Shown here: positions 12,901 to 22,300 of the stretch, piece by piece | Layout: each line of letters begins with the position of its first letter | Position numbering within the stretch: position 1 is the first letter of the stretch | Assembly: GCF_019649055.1 (NCBI RefSeq) | Contig: NW_026570231.1 | Span: 558,001-622,000 of the forward strand | Origin: Paramacrobiotus metropolitanus | Lineage: Eukaryota; Tardigrada; Eutardigrada; Parachela; Macrobiotidae | Direction: 5' to 3' | Length of the DNA: 64,000 bases | Program-made: the position numbers and the translations under genes | The notes under the pieces: generated by a model | The model's database searches: none | What the model was told of the DNA's origin: nothing | The model's input: the letters and a program-made list of their open reading frames with translations, nothing else

Positions 12901-13537
12901 ACAACAAAACTCCAAGCTGTATAATTCTCAAGCAAGATAAAACTCTGTAAATTTCAAAATTTAAAAGAAACCATAAAATCAACACCGGGATACTGCGTAA
13001 TTGACGGGAGCAGATCTGATGCAAGAATATTTGGACTTTCCTGTCATATGCTGCATACTTCAACAAGGCACAACGATAAACAGTAAAAACCAATTTCACA
13101 GAGAATCGTGAGCACGGTTTACCTTCGTAGGCGGCATTTATACTATTGAAGGCATTCTCCGCGAGTGACTTTTTCCATGGCTCCGTATGCTTGTCGGGAT
13201 GCAAAAGTCTGCTTAGCCTTCGATAAGAGTTTCGGATCTCCTCCTGTGATGCCTAAATTGAGCACCAGACCATTTCGTCAGGATCATTTTTAAAAAGATT
13301 TGACAATCGGTTTATAACCGCTCGCGCCACACTGAATGGATCGCTTACGTTGTGATCAACATTTAAGCGGGCGTAGTAATCATCTTGGAAGACCGTGTGA
13401 AAATCGTCCTCATCGAGAAAGAACACTTCATCGTCGTTCAGGTCCTCTGCAATCATTTCGCGCGGTAGTCGCTGGTCTCCGTCCTCCGCCGTTGGTCGTG
13501 CGCGCCTGCTATTTGGAGAAGTCGCCCGTCCAGCCAT
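9934..13537 (-). CDS. DNAJC11: DnaJ homolog subfamily C member 11
   Basis: DNAJC11 is a mitochondrial J-protein associated with the MICOS/SAM (MIB) complex that shapes cristae. Fourteen exons on the minus strand: 13349-13537, 13123-13252, 12521-12594, 12270-12442, 11899-12073, 11749-11822, 11427-11576, 11245-11330, 11047-11163, 10751-10906, 10624-10693, 10455-10561, 10279-10360, 9934-10080; about 576 residues. The J-domain spans exons 1-3 and has the catalytic HPD tripeptide (RLLHPDKHTEPWK) and YEVLRDPYRKSLYDACG at its end. The C-terminal DUF3395 region follows, with family landmarks such as GLDVTDLF, VQSIEAP, a VEYG-like TLEYGVSRR and LPGFYDPC. The start has about 40 extra acidic residues before the J-domain. 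Every junction closes in phase except exon 6 to 7, where canonical GT-AG sites leave the frame one base off although the protein alignment continues on both sides. Confidence 0.93.
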
Positions 13538-13932
13538 GATATCACGTAAATATCTTCCTTCGTGCACTTATAATGCTCCCAAGCTTAACTCTGCCCTCTC
13601 GGTCCCGTAGCGTGGGCGATGTCGTGTTTTATTCAGCTTTCATCTTGATCAAACAGCAACAAGAATCCCAAATCAGATACACAGCTGGCACTGCACTCCG
13701 TGCGAGCCTCAGCCTTCAAAACTAACATTCTTGTTATTTAAAAAATACTGGAAAAACTGCAGAGTCCATTTTGTCCAGGATCAAAAACTAAAAAGTACTT
13801 GCAAAGTGGCAAGCAGCGATAAACTCTACTGTAGAGCAGCGATAAACTTAAAACCATCTGGGTTGGAATTGTAGGAAAGCGAAAACGACAAACTGTAGAT
13901 AACTACCGCCTCTGGCGGTCGGAGATATCTAG
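13538..13932. other. DNAJC11 5' flank
   Basis: Upstream region of DNAJC11, bordered on its right by a transposon island. It presumably carries the DNAJC11 promoter. I see no gene. Confidence 0.35.
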
Positions 13933-13940
13933 ATGTGTAC
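13933..13940. repeat. Left 8-bp target-site duplication
   Basis: ATGTGTAC directly abuts the left terminus of the hAT-like element and matches the copy at 14448-14455 base for base. Confidence 0.85.
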
Positions 13941-14447
13941 CAGACTTGGCCCATTTTCGCTTTTCCCACTTTCATCCCACCCCCACCTTCACAGTTTAAT
14001 TCCCAGCCCAGCCCATCTCCGGCTACTCAAATTTTCAGCCCATCTCACCTTTTCGACCTCATCTTCATCCCCATTTTTTACAGGCTCAACGCCGCTAATT
14101 TTGCAAGTTTTCCGCATACGATAGAGTTGCCGGGCGAAAAAAAATTTTGGTTCTCAAGAAAATATGTTTACTTACTAATAAAATCCGCGCGGAGCGCGGA
14201 AAAGTTTTTGTTTTTGGAGCTCGAATGGTGCATTTTTACATGCTCCTACCCTGAAAAACAGATGAAGATATCACCATTTTTTATTTTTATTTGTTTTCTT
14301 GATCCCATCACATCTTTCAACAATCCCAGCCCATCTCACCCCATCTGTGACTCTTTCCCACCTCATCCTCATTTTCACCTAAAAGGTGAGATGGGCTGGG
14401 AAAAATGGGGAAAATTTTCACCTCACCCAAAAGATGGGCCAAGTCTG
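13941..14447. mobile_element. hAT-like MITE, 507 bp, non-autonomous
   Basis: The element begins CAGACTTGGCCCAT and ends with the exact inverted copy ATGGGCCAAGTCTG. It is flanked on both sides by the identical 8-bp sequence ATGTGTAC (13933-13940 and 14448-14455). An 8-bp target duplication with termini starting CAG is the signature of the hAT superfamily. Inside are pyrimidine-rich and purine-rich segments with a second inverted pair, AGCCCATCTCACC near 14329-14341 against GGTGAGATGGGCT near 14385-14397, and a small GC-rich hairpin near 14185-14200. The 186-codon open frame across it shows no transposase features, so the copy must have been moved by enzyme supplied from elsewhere. The perfect target duplication suggests a fairly recent insertion. 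Confidence 0.88.
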
Positions 14448-14455
14448 ATGTGTAC
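14448..14455. repeat. Right 8-bp target-site duplication
   Basis: The second copy of ATGTGTAC. Its last three bases are the TA target and first C of the neighbouring hairpin element, so the hAT-like element landed on that element's left tip. Confidence 0.83.
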
Positions 14456-15123
14456 AGACATACTCCCAGTGCACTACATCATGATTGCGCAATAAATTTT
14501 TTGATGCTGAAAATGATCACTTAAGCCAGCACTCAGCACGGAGTCAACAGTACTTTAGCAGTAACGTAGTGACACGTACGCATGCGGTGGCCCATGTCGC
14601 ACGCGGTTGGAATGCAAATCTTCAAAAAATCATAACTTTGTTAATTTTCGCGTTAAATTTTTATACAAAGGCTTAAAAAACACAGAATAATACATACTAG
14701 TAGGCAGAACAAGTGGTTTTTCGTTTTTCTTTTGCAGTTACGCACTGTGAGCATGCGTGGTTAGCATAGCCGCCTATGAGAAATCTTAAATGAGTCCTCC
14801 ATAGACAACTATGCTAACTGCATAGGCTCACAGTGCGTAACTGTAAAAGAAAAACGAAAAACCACTTGTTCTGCCTACTAGTATGTATTATTCTGTGGTT
14901 TTTAAGCCTTTGTATAAAAATTTAACGCGACAATTAACAAAGTTATGATTTTTTGAAGATTTGCATTCCAACCGCGTGCGACATGGGCCATCGCATGCGT
15001 ACGTGTCACTACGTTACTGCTAAAGTACTGTTGACTCCGTGCTGAGTGCTGGCTTAAGTGATCATTTTCAGCATCAAAAAATTTATTGCGCAATCATGAT
15101 GTAGTGCACTGGGAGTATGTCTG
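14455..15123. mobile_element. Hairpin (foldback) MITE, about 300-bp inverted arms, TA-flanked
   Basis: The left arm starts CAGACATACTCCCAGTGCAC at 14455 and the right arm ends with its inverted copy at 15123. Both are flanked by TA (14453-14454 and 15124-15125). The arms are near-identical for roughly 300 bp, up to about 14754 and from about 14826, around a short loop of about 70 bp. I see only a few mismatches, for example in the CGCATGCG stretch. TA target duplication with termini starting CAG fits a Tc1/mariner-type non-autonomous element. No transposase frame is present. The mirror-image open frames at 14485-14676 and 14902-15093 are simply the two arms read in opposite directions. A transcript across this element would fold into a long double strand. 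Confidence 0.85.
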
Positions 15124-15326
15124 TACACGTAATATCCAGCGACAATCTTTTTCACAAGCAAAAGCCAAAAGGTCGTATCTAAAAATTGATGTAAACTTTT
15201 GGGCGTTAGTTTTTTTCAGATATTTGACTTTATTACCGTAAGAGTTTCATATTTGCGCGTCGCTATAAGCGACTAACACTGTTCTCTCAGATAGTATCAA
15301 GTTTAACGTACTTAATTCGTAGTTCA

Positions 15327-15358
15327 TACGATACCATGCCCTTTCGCATGGTATCGTA
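15327..15358. repeat. Perfect 13-bp-arm palindrome
   Basis: TACGATACCATGC, a six-base loop, then GCATGGTATCGTA. A perfect inverted repeat about 200 bp beyond the hairpin element. Confidence 0.8.
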
Positions 15359-15536
15359 CTACTAGTACTCGGGTAATTAATTAACGTAACCATGATTTTT
15401 TGTTTTTAGTTTCCGCAACCCAGAGATGACAGGCCAGGCGTTTCTTTCCATTACTTTATGATCCTGATTCTGAAATATGATGCTCTGAAAAGCTTACTAT
15501 ACGCTAAACGTATAATGCAGGTGTAGCGGTACCTAG

Positions 15537-15555
15537 CGCCGGTACAGTACCGGCG
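15537..15555. repeat. 9-bp-arm GC-rich palindrome
   Basis: CGCCGGTAC, one base, then GTACCGGCG. It is GC-rich in an AT-rich neighbourhood and lies 16 bp from another palindrome built on the same CCGGTAC core. Confidence 0.75.
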
Positions 15556-15571
15556 GTACTGACCATTATAA

Positions 15572-15599
15572 GCATGCACCGGTACCTACCGGTGCATGC
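15572..15599. repeat. 13-bp-arm palindrome
   Basis: GCATGCACCGGTA, two bases, then TACCGGTGCATGC. A perfect inverted repeat sharing ACCGGTA-type cores with its neighbour at 15537-15555. Confidence 0.8.
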
Positions 15600-16012
15600 G
15601 CAGTGATGCACTTAAGTGTCTTTACGAGTAGGGTGGCACCCGAAAGTGTTCTCATTTATCGATTTATTCGCAGACACATTGACTACAAGAATTTTATCGA
15701 CTGCAAATCAGATCCATTTTGTGTTTTTTTGTATGTATCTGTTGTATGCTTACACATGGACAAATTTTTCCCAGTATCTAGTTATATTTGCGAAACAGTT
15801 TTCACTGAATTTTTTGACATGGGCATCGATATGATACGGAACCTTTCGCTTTGATCTGTGCAGTCCGCTGAAGCAAACGTACATGAGAAAACTCCACTTT
15901 CCTGCAACCCATTTTGTTGCTTCCTAGACTACTTTCAGTTTTCTGCTTACAACAGCTTCATTTCCAAGCTTTTTCTGGATTACCTTTTGTGCTAGCAGCG
16001 GTTTAGATTCAA
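15600..16012. other. 5' flank of DYNC2LI1
   Basis: Short region upstream of the DYNC2LI1 start. It contains overlapping open frames (15603-15854 and 15616-15834) with no family resemblance. An AG acceptor at 16005-16006, a few bases before the ATG, could mark a spliced 5' UTR. Confidence 0.3.
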
Positions 16013-17044
16013 ATGGACCAACCCAGTGCATTAACGCGTCCGATTTTTGGAAAGGGCAACACCACTGGCTTAATGGACATCTGGGACTGTGCCGCTGCTT
16101 TAGCAAATGGAAATCTGCAATCTCAGAATTCCGAAGATATTGTCAAACCTTTTCCCAAAGAGAAACTGCGGAATTTACTGATTCTAGGCGGAAAAGGTGC
16201 CGGGAAAAGTACAATCATTCAGCGATGTCAGCCTAACAATTCCGCTGCAGTTATTACCGAAACCGTCGGCCTCAGCTACTCATTTGCCATTAAGCAGAAC
16301 GACGACGAAGTCCAGACGGCTAACATTTGGGAGCTCGGGTCATGTCCCCAGATGAAGGAGCTGTGGAGAAGTGTGGTGAACGGGCAAAACCCAAGCGAAT
16401 TCGCGGTGTTTTTAGTGTTTGATCTGTCGCGTCCAGAAGTGATCATCAGTATATTTGAAACTTTTATTAGTTGCATTTCCGGGCACAGCCTGCACGACGG
16501 AAATGACTCGCGGCGGGACAACCAAAATGAAATCATTGTACCGGAAAAGCTGTGGCTAATTGGTAACAAAAGCGACATTTTTCACACGTATGAGCTGGAA
16601 AAACGTCAGATTATTTCGCGATGTCTGCATCAGTGCGCAAAAGCGCTGTCGGCAGGAATTATGTACACTTCCGCCATTAAACAGCAGATGGGAGAATCCA
16701 GACTGCAGAAAGTTATGGAGGAAACCGTGTTTGGCAGTAAAGCCGAATCACTGGAGATACAAATTGATTATGGAAAGACAATATTTATTCCACCCGATAC
16801 CCGCAATGCACAGACAACTTCCGGTGTCACGTTTGGTGATGTTGTCGAGCTAGTGCGCAGCGTCCGAAGCGAATTAAACTCGCGCATCGTCCAGAAAGCG
16901 GCTGTCGAGTTCATCAAGGAAATCCACGAATGGCGAAGTAATAGAAAATACGCGGAACCGGAAATAGATGCGATCTTGGCTGTATCGGACGCGGAGAGTA
17001 ACAGTAAAAACCAGAACAGAAGAACCACTTCCGGTTATTTGTAA
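16013..17044 (+). CDS. DYNC2LI1: Cytoplasmic dynein 2 light intermediate chain 1
   Basis: This is the light intermediate chain of the retrograde intraflagellar transport motor. It stabilises the dynein-2 heavy chain and acts inside cilia. The intronless product has 343 residues, close to the usual 350. A Ras-like fold is visible: P-loop GGKGAGKST at 59-67, the family's WELG motif where Ras-like proteins have DTAG (NIWELGS, about residue 103), LVFDLSRPE on the fourth strand, and GNKSD as the G4 motif around 182-186. The C-terminal third is helical and charged, ending in a Ser/Asn-rich tail. The WELG substitution separates this family from true GTPases and from the dynein-1 light intermediate chains. 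Having no introns beside multi-exon neighbours, it may be a retrocopied or intron-lost gene. Its presence implies that the animal keeps a functional IFT system. Confidence 0.9.
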   Translation: MDQPSALTRPIFGKGNTTGLMDIWDCAAALANGNLQSQNSEDIVKPFPKEKLRNLLILGGKGAGKSTIIQRCQPNNSAAVITETVGLSYSFAIKQNDDEVQTANIWELGSCPQMKELWRSVVNGQNPSEFAVFLVFDLSRPEVIISIFETFISCISGHSLHDGNDSRRDNQNEIIVPEKLWLIGNKSDIFHTYELEKRQIISRCLHQCAKALSAGIMYTSAIKQQMGESRLQKVMEETVFGSKAESLEIQIDYGKTIFIPPDTRNAQTTSGVTFGDVVELVRSVRSELNSRIVQKAAVEFIKEIHEWRSNRKYAEPEIDAILAVSDAESNSKNQNRRTTSGYL

Positions 17045-18128
17045 GCGTCCGAGAATGCCGACCGGGAAACCGAATGGCCGAGAAAAAAAACATTATAATT
17101 GCCGATGTCGAGCTGATTAAAGAGTTCCGTTGATTTGTTTATGCATACTTACATAATGCATACGAACAATGCAATGAAATCGAATAAGAAACAAGGAATA
17201 TGTATGACCTGCAAGGTCGGATGAGGATCGTAACTACCGTACATAGCGTTAAAGTAAGTACTCGTACTGTTTAATAACACCAGGTACATTAATATTAACT
17301 CCAACACCAAGCATGGTGTTTTTTTTTTAAAAAATGGTTTGAAAAATTTGATCTTACCGTTAGGATTAGGAGCCTAGTACAATATATATACCCACAACTC
17401 TACCGCAGTGTTATTAAAAATACAAAAGTTCAAAATACAGATTCGGTGAAAACGAAAAAACTTGTAGTTCTGCAGTACAGAAGGGCGGTGGCGGGTACAG
17501 TTGTTGTTGACCAAATGCCTGCAACAGTGCAACTGCTACTGTTTCATGTTTGTAGGCATTTGTTGACCATGGTATGTAGTACTATGTACTATGTACTCGT
17601 AATTCGTGAAATATGTCTGACGAGTGAATACATTTTATTTATAAGTACTTCTGTACGATATACTTATCGCCGTTGGTTCTGCTTTGTTTCTTCAAGGTCA
17701 GACGTCTTGATTTGGCTGGGAATTGGTTTCCAGGTCTGTTACTTCCAGTGTTTGTTATTCGAAAAATCGGTTTATTGCAATTTGCAACTGGACTCTGGAG
17801 AAGATTTTTTGTGGGAGTCAAGTGGATCAGCTGATCGGGATCCATGTGTGTTTGTATTGGGCCTGTTGGCTGGTTGTGGTAAGCACTAAGCAGTAACCGT
17901 AAGCTGTTACCGTAAACCTAATAACCTGGGAAGTAACCGTAATAAATATGGCGGTGCCGTGTGATTGTCCATAATCCATATCATTCAGTTCTGTTTCCAC
18001 TCTGCTGACGTAATTCAGATTTTTCATGTGTGCAGTATTCTGAGTAAAACTGTAAAGGTTTTGCAGAGCCTGCCAGTGCGAGAAACTGCAAGTGCAAAAC
18101 CGAAAGCCTTTGCATAGCTCGGTAAGCC
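17045..18128. other. Intergenic
   Basis: No recognisable gene. The 147-codon frame at 17446-17889 is Cys/Tyr/Val-rich and looks like chance. The motif GTAACCGTAA occurs several times between 17890 and 17945 and resembles the sequence near 170-184 at the left end of the window; it may be a dispersed genomic repeat. Confidence 0.35.
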
Positions 18129-18881
18129 ATGAATGGTGCAACGGATAACAGTGTAGACTCGGATCAAGAAGATCTGCGAATGCGCTCCACCAAAAACAAG
18201 CAGGGTTGGGTGCTACCATATCTGGATCCGTTCTGCAAAGAATTCGTGGATCTAATGCGGCAGCTGCCCAGCTCATCTCCTGTAGCCGATCTCGGCTGCG
18301 GCTATGGATATACCAGCTTGAAACTACTGGAAGCTGGCTGCTCCGTTCTAGCTAACGATCTGGACAATGATCAGCTGCAAGAACTGCAGCAGTCTGTTCC
18401 CGCTGATCTGTCTGGACGTCTCACAGTGATGCCTGGAAACTGCGTGGAGTTATCGTTTTCCGATTCCTCATTCAAAGGTATTCTGGCAGCGCGTTGGATG
18501 CACTTTTTAACCAGCGAAGAAATCATTCGATCGGTTTTGAAGCGATTTTATTTATGGCTGGAAAAAGGTGGTGTTTTGTGTCTGACATGCAACACCCTGG
18601 TGCATATTGCCACTCCAGAGGCGTACGAGAAATACGTAGAGAAGAAGAGCAGCGGTGATGAGTGGCCAGGTTGGCTGGATAAATCGCAGAACCATATCCG
18701 GAAGCATTTAGTGGACAACATTCCCGACATTTTTTACGGCTTTGATGTCGAGTCGCTTTCGCGTGAAGTAACGTTGGCGGGATTCGACGTCGTCAAATGT
18801 GAGATGTATGGCTCGACGGGGGTAACCAAGCCGTGGCTCGAAGATAACTGCATTGGAATACTTGCTACCAAATCCAGATGA
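18129..18881 (+). CDS. Class I SAM-dependent methyltransferase, copy A
   Basis: An intronless 250-residue protein with a complete Rossmann-type methyltransferase core. Motif I, which binds the methionine end of SAM, is VADLGCGYGY at 52-61. The acidic residue contacting the ribose is in ANDLD at about 75-79, MPGN at about 98-101 follows, and the post-motif region FKGILAARWMHFL ends strand 4. The segment before the core, GWVLPYLDPFCKEF (26-39), is a conserved cap shared with the paralogue at 26073-26897. The substrate is unknown. To my memory this GWxxxxLDPxxxEF cap is typical of bacterial methyltransferases of uncharacterised function and not of named animal families, so horizontal origin is possible. 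The copy lies 441 bp from the convergent BLTP3 gene. Confidence 0.85.
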   Translation: MNGATDNSVDSDQEDLRMRSTKNKQGWVLPYLDPFCKEFVDLMRQLPSSSPVADLGCGYGYTSLKLLEAGCSVLANDLDNDQLQELQQSVPADLSGRLTVMPGNCVELSFSDSSFKGILAARWMHFLTSEEIIRSVLKRFYLWLEKGGVLCLTCNTLVHIATPEAYEKYVEKKSSGDEWPGWLDKSQNHIRKHLVDNIPDIFYGFDVESLSREVTLAGFDVVKCEMYGSTGVTKPWLEDNCIGILATKSR

Positions 18882-19321
18882 GAAGGGTCGAAGGTAGTTT
18901 TCGTTGTTGTTGCAGCATTTTCGTTTTCCGGCTTCCCTTTTTCTCTGTTAATGAGGTCTTAATTTGGCTATGTTTTTGCAGAACGAGCGATGTCTGTGAT
19001 GCGACAATTGAATAATTTTTTACTGTTAATCGTAAGTGTTAAATGTGTAAGTACAAATGTTAGTGTACAAGTGTTTATTCACATCTTTGATTATTTTATT
19101 TGTGATTCATTAACGGATGCTGTTCCGGATAATCATTTTACGAACTGACAGAGAACATTCAACAGCAGTAAGGTGCATGTTTTCTTTAGCGATAATTATA
19201 TCATGGAAGAAAAGGCTGTGAAAAACCTGCAATCACACGTCATTATTAGTACACCAACGAAACAAATGTCAAAAAAATTTATACAATACTCCGGGCATTG
19301 GCTATCACAGACATATTTGCA
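18882..19321. other. Convergent intergenic region
   Basis: Lies between the stop codons of methyltransferase copy A and BLTP3. A minus-strand AATAAA at 19074-19079 is positioned to end the BLTP3 transcript, 243 nt past its stop. Confidence 0.4.
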
Positions 19322-22300
19322 TTATTTAGACTCTTGATTCTGTTGCAGCAGTATCTCTACAGATTTTATTTCTTCTTCAATAGCCTTCCGTTCCTTTTCC
19401 AATCGGAACAGTCTTCCTTGTATTGAAGAGGTAGATTCGTTCACAACTCCATTTTCCTTAGCTTGGTCTGCAAGCATACTAGTGTAAACGAAACGCATTA
19501 ATTTTGTTAATAGCTCTCACCATCAGTATCAGTGTACTGTATAGTGTATACTGCTTCAAACAAAAAAGAACAAGTAAGTAAGAAGAAAAAACATGCAAAT
19601 CAGTCGACTCATGGTCAGCTCACCACTGCAGTGCACTTTGCAGTGCAGTTTGTGCTAACATAAAGTCAGAAAACGTACAAGAATAGCCATGCACGATCTT
19701 AACTCGTCGCGGAAAGCAAATAAGCTGGGAGCAAGCAACATAAACCAGACTCTGATTTGGGTTTACCATTATTGTCTATTTTTGTTGGTTCGACCACAAA
19801 TATCCCGTCCTGACTTCTTTGACAAAACAGCAAAGGTATTTTCAGTGTAAAAGGAGGTGAAGGAACATCCCGAGGTATCTTTTCAGTAAGCGCAACGGTG
19901 AAATTCTGGAGTCGTAACAACAAGGGTAAAGGATCACCAACCACGTCCGTCACAAAAAATGATCCGATTTGCGATGCGGCATCGGAAGATATACTGAAAG
20001 ACAAATCTTGACAGTGCACCGTAGCTTCGCGCTCCACTTCCCCATTTGGTAACTGCTCAATTTGGAATCGCCCGACGACGGACGAGGAAACAGTGGGGGG
20101 AGTATCTAAGCTCATTTCCTCTTCTGCTGAATTTTCTGAAAAATACGACACAATGAACAAATAGAGTAGTCGATATCGCTGTGATATTAGCGGTTTTCAT
20201 AGTACACAAACGTTTTAAAAGCAATCTCCCAGCACATTGACCACGTACTTGAATAAAAGCGCTCATTCGCGCCCTCCAAATCCATATCGCCGCTTTCTTT
20301 GGTACCAATTCGGAGAAGACGCAGCTTCGTAACAAAAAATTCTTTCCAGTTCGCCAAGGTCAGTTCTGATTTCTCGATTTCAACAACCAAGAGGTGAACC
20401 TAAAACGGAAGCAAATCAACCAACAGGGTCAGCCTCTAGCATAACGTAGAATAATGTTTGTTAGCCTATAGCAAAACAATGAATAGAGAGACCCTTACAA
20501 CCGCTCTGTTCGTCGGGGAAATCAAATCCAAATTCCCACGACTCAGCGCCGAATTGTCAGGAATTACAGGCGCCGAGACTTCACTGTCAGATGGGATCAG
20601 TAAGTGGTCATCGAAGGTGAAACTGCTCATGTCCGCTATACTGGCCTCACTGACGACCGAGTGCATCGATCGTGCATCAAAATCGCCATCTTTCAAGAAT
20701 AAATTTTCGCTTGATCCCAAATTTTGCCCCATATCATTCTCCCCAAATGAACCTAGGTCAAAAGCTTTATCCGCAGTCTGGGCAACTGCCGGTAGCGGCT
20801 CCGGCGTTTTCTCCTGTATCGGACCGTCCCCAGAAATCCTGTCCAATGACTCGGAAGGCGATTGGCTGGCACCCAATAACAACGTAAATTCTATTTTGGG
20901 AAGGATTGCGACAGACTGGAATACCAGCGCGGAAGATTCGGTGGCTACGGTATCACGAGCCAACATTTTGACAATGGATTCAGAGACCTTCATTGCTGTT
21001 TCATTACAATGCATAATCGTGTTATATCCTTCAGCTGTGGTTTGAGCTTTAATAATTGGGGTGAAAATATCGACCAGCATCAGCACTGCCGTAGGCGTTA
21101 TTTGATCCGATGCGAATAACAACGGAATCATCCATACTGTAACAGGAATGGCATCCAGAAAAGGAATCGGACGTAATTTGGGAGATTTCAAATCGATAAA
21201 TTCAATCCACATTGGATCAGTCGTCGCAGACCAGACAGAGTACGGCAGAGGTGGGTTTTGCGCTAGATTTTTAGCCAAATCCAGAAACAAACATACATCC
21301 GGATCACCATTGTAATTAGGAAAGGATCGGTCGTCGACTAAGCCACTGTTGTACTTGTCGATGGAAGACAGGCTATCTGAAAGAGATCTCGTACGTCCTA
21401 TATCGGTGTTCGTCATAATAACGCGACCACTCTGCAGCTGCAGACATTTCGTAAACGGATGCGAAGCATGTAAAGGAGACCCCGGAGAAATAATCTACAA
21501 AGCAAAAGAAAAATGTAAATGAAATGTACCATTTACGCAAACCACGTGTAGTAATGTTAATATCCTTTTATAAGCGCGTTTCCTATACGTACTTTAAGTG
21601 ACCTGCACTTGTGTTACAGTACTTTGTAGTTCGTGATCCATCAACATATTACAATGAACAGCGTAACGGAGTGTTTCTTTAATTGTAAATTGATTTCAAA
21701 TGGTTCGGCCACCATCAAATTCAGACACCGATAATCTGCCAAATAGGTCCCTAGTCTTGAACTAAAACATTCTTCGGCTGTTCTGTATGTACCAAAGAAT
21801 TCTGATGTTCTTTTCTGTATCAGAAGCTTAATGCGTTAAGACTAAGTCTTCGACAAAGTATCAAATTATAAATCAAGTATTTTCCATTCGCATAAATACC
21901 TTTGGTAATAGTGTCTCGAATCGACAAGCCACATCAGGAACCATGTCAGCAGATAATTTCGTTCCCGGGGATAACTACGACAAAGCGTAACTGGTGTACC
22001 ATATATAAATCCATCCAAAGGCAACACTTGACCTTACATCTTTAAATATCAGCTCCGAGCAGATTAGTGAAAACCAATCCAACGTTGATGGATCGAGTGT
22101 CACCTGCAGGGGATTGCAGTAAACAGACATAATGTGCGGTGGAGCTGCAATGGAAAACAGATCTTCCTAATAAACGCAGAACAGAGGAAAGCTCAAGAAC
22201 AAGCACATTACATACGAGGACAAGGCATCGCCTGCGGAAAGTAATGAACGATATATTCAGCATGTAATGCTGCGCATTGTTTTGGCAAATGTAGCAGCTT

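Noticed and set aside
13935-14495. 186-codon plus-strand frame
   Set aside because: It lies almost wholly inside the hAT-like MITE, is Pro/Phe/Ser-biased by the pyrimidine-rich DNA and has no transposase motif.
14485-15093. Nearly identical 63-codon frames on opposite strands
   Set aside because: They are the two arms of the hairpin element read in opposite directions, not a duplicated gene.
17446-17889. 147-codon plus-strand frame
   Set aside because: Composition is not coding-like, there is no recognisable domain, and it ends in GTAACCGTAA-type repeats.
20458-21045. 195-codon plus-strand frame
   Set aside because: Antisense to the 996-bp exon of BLTP3, which aligns to the family.
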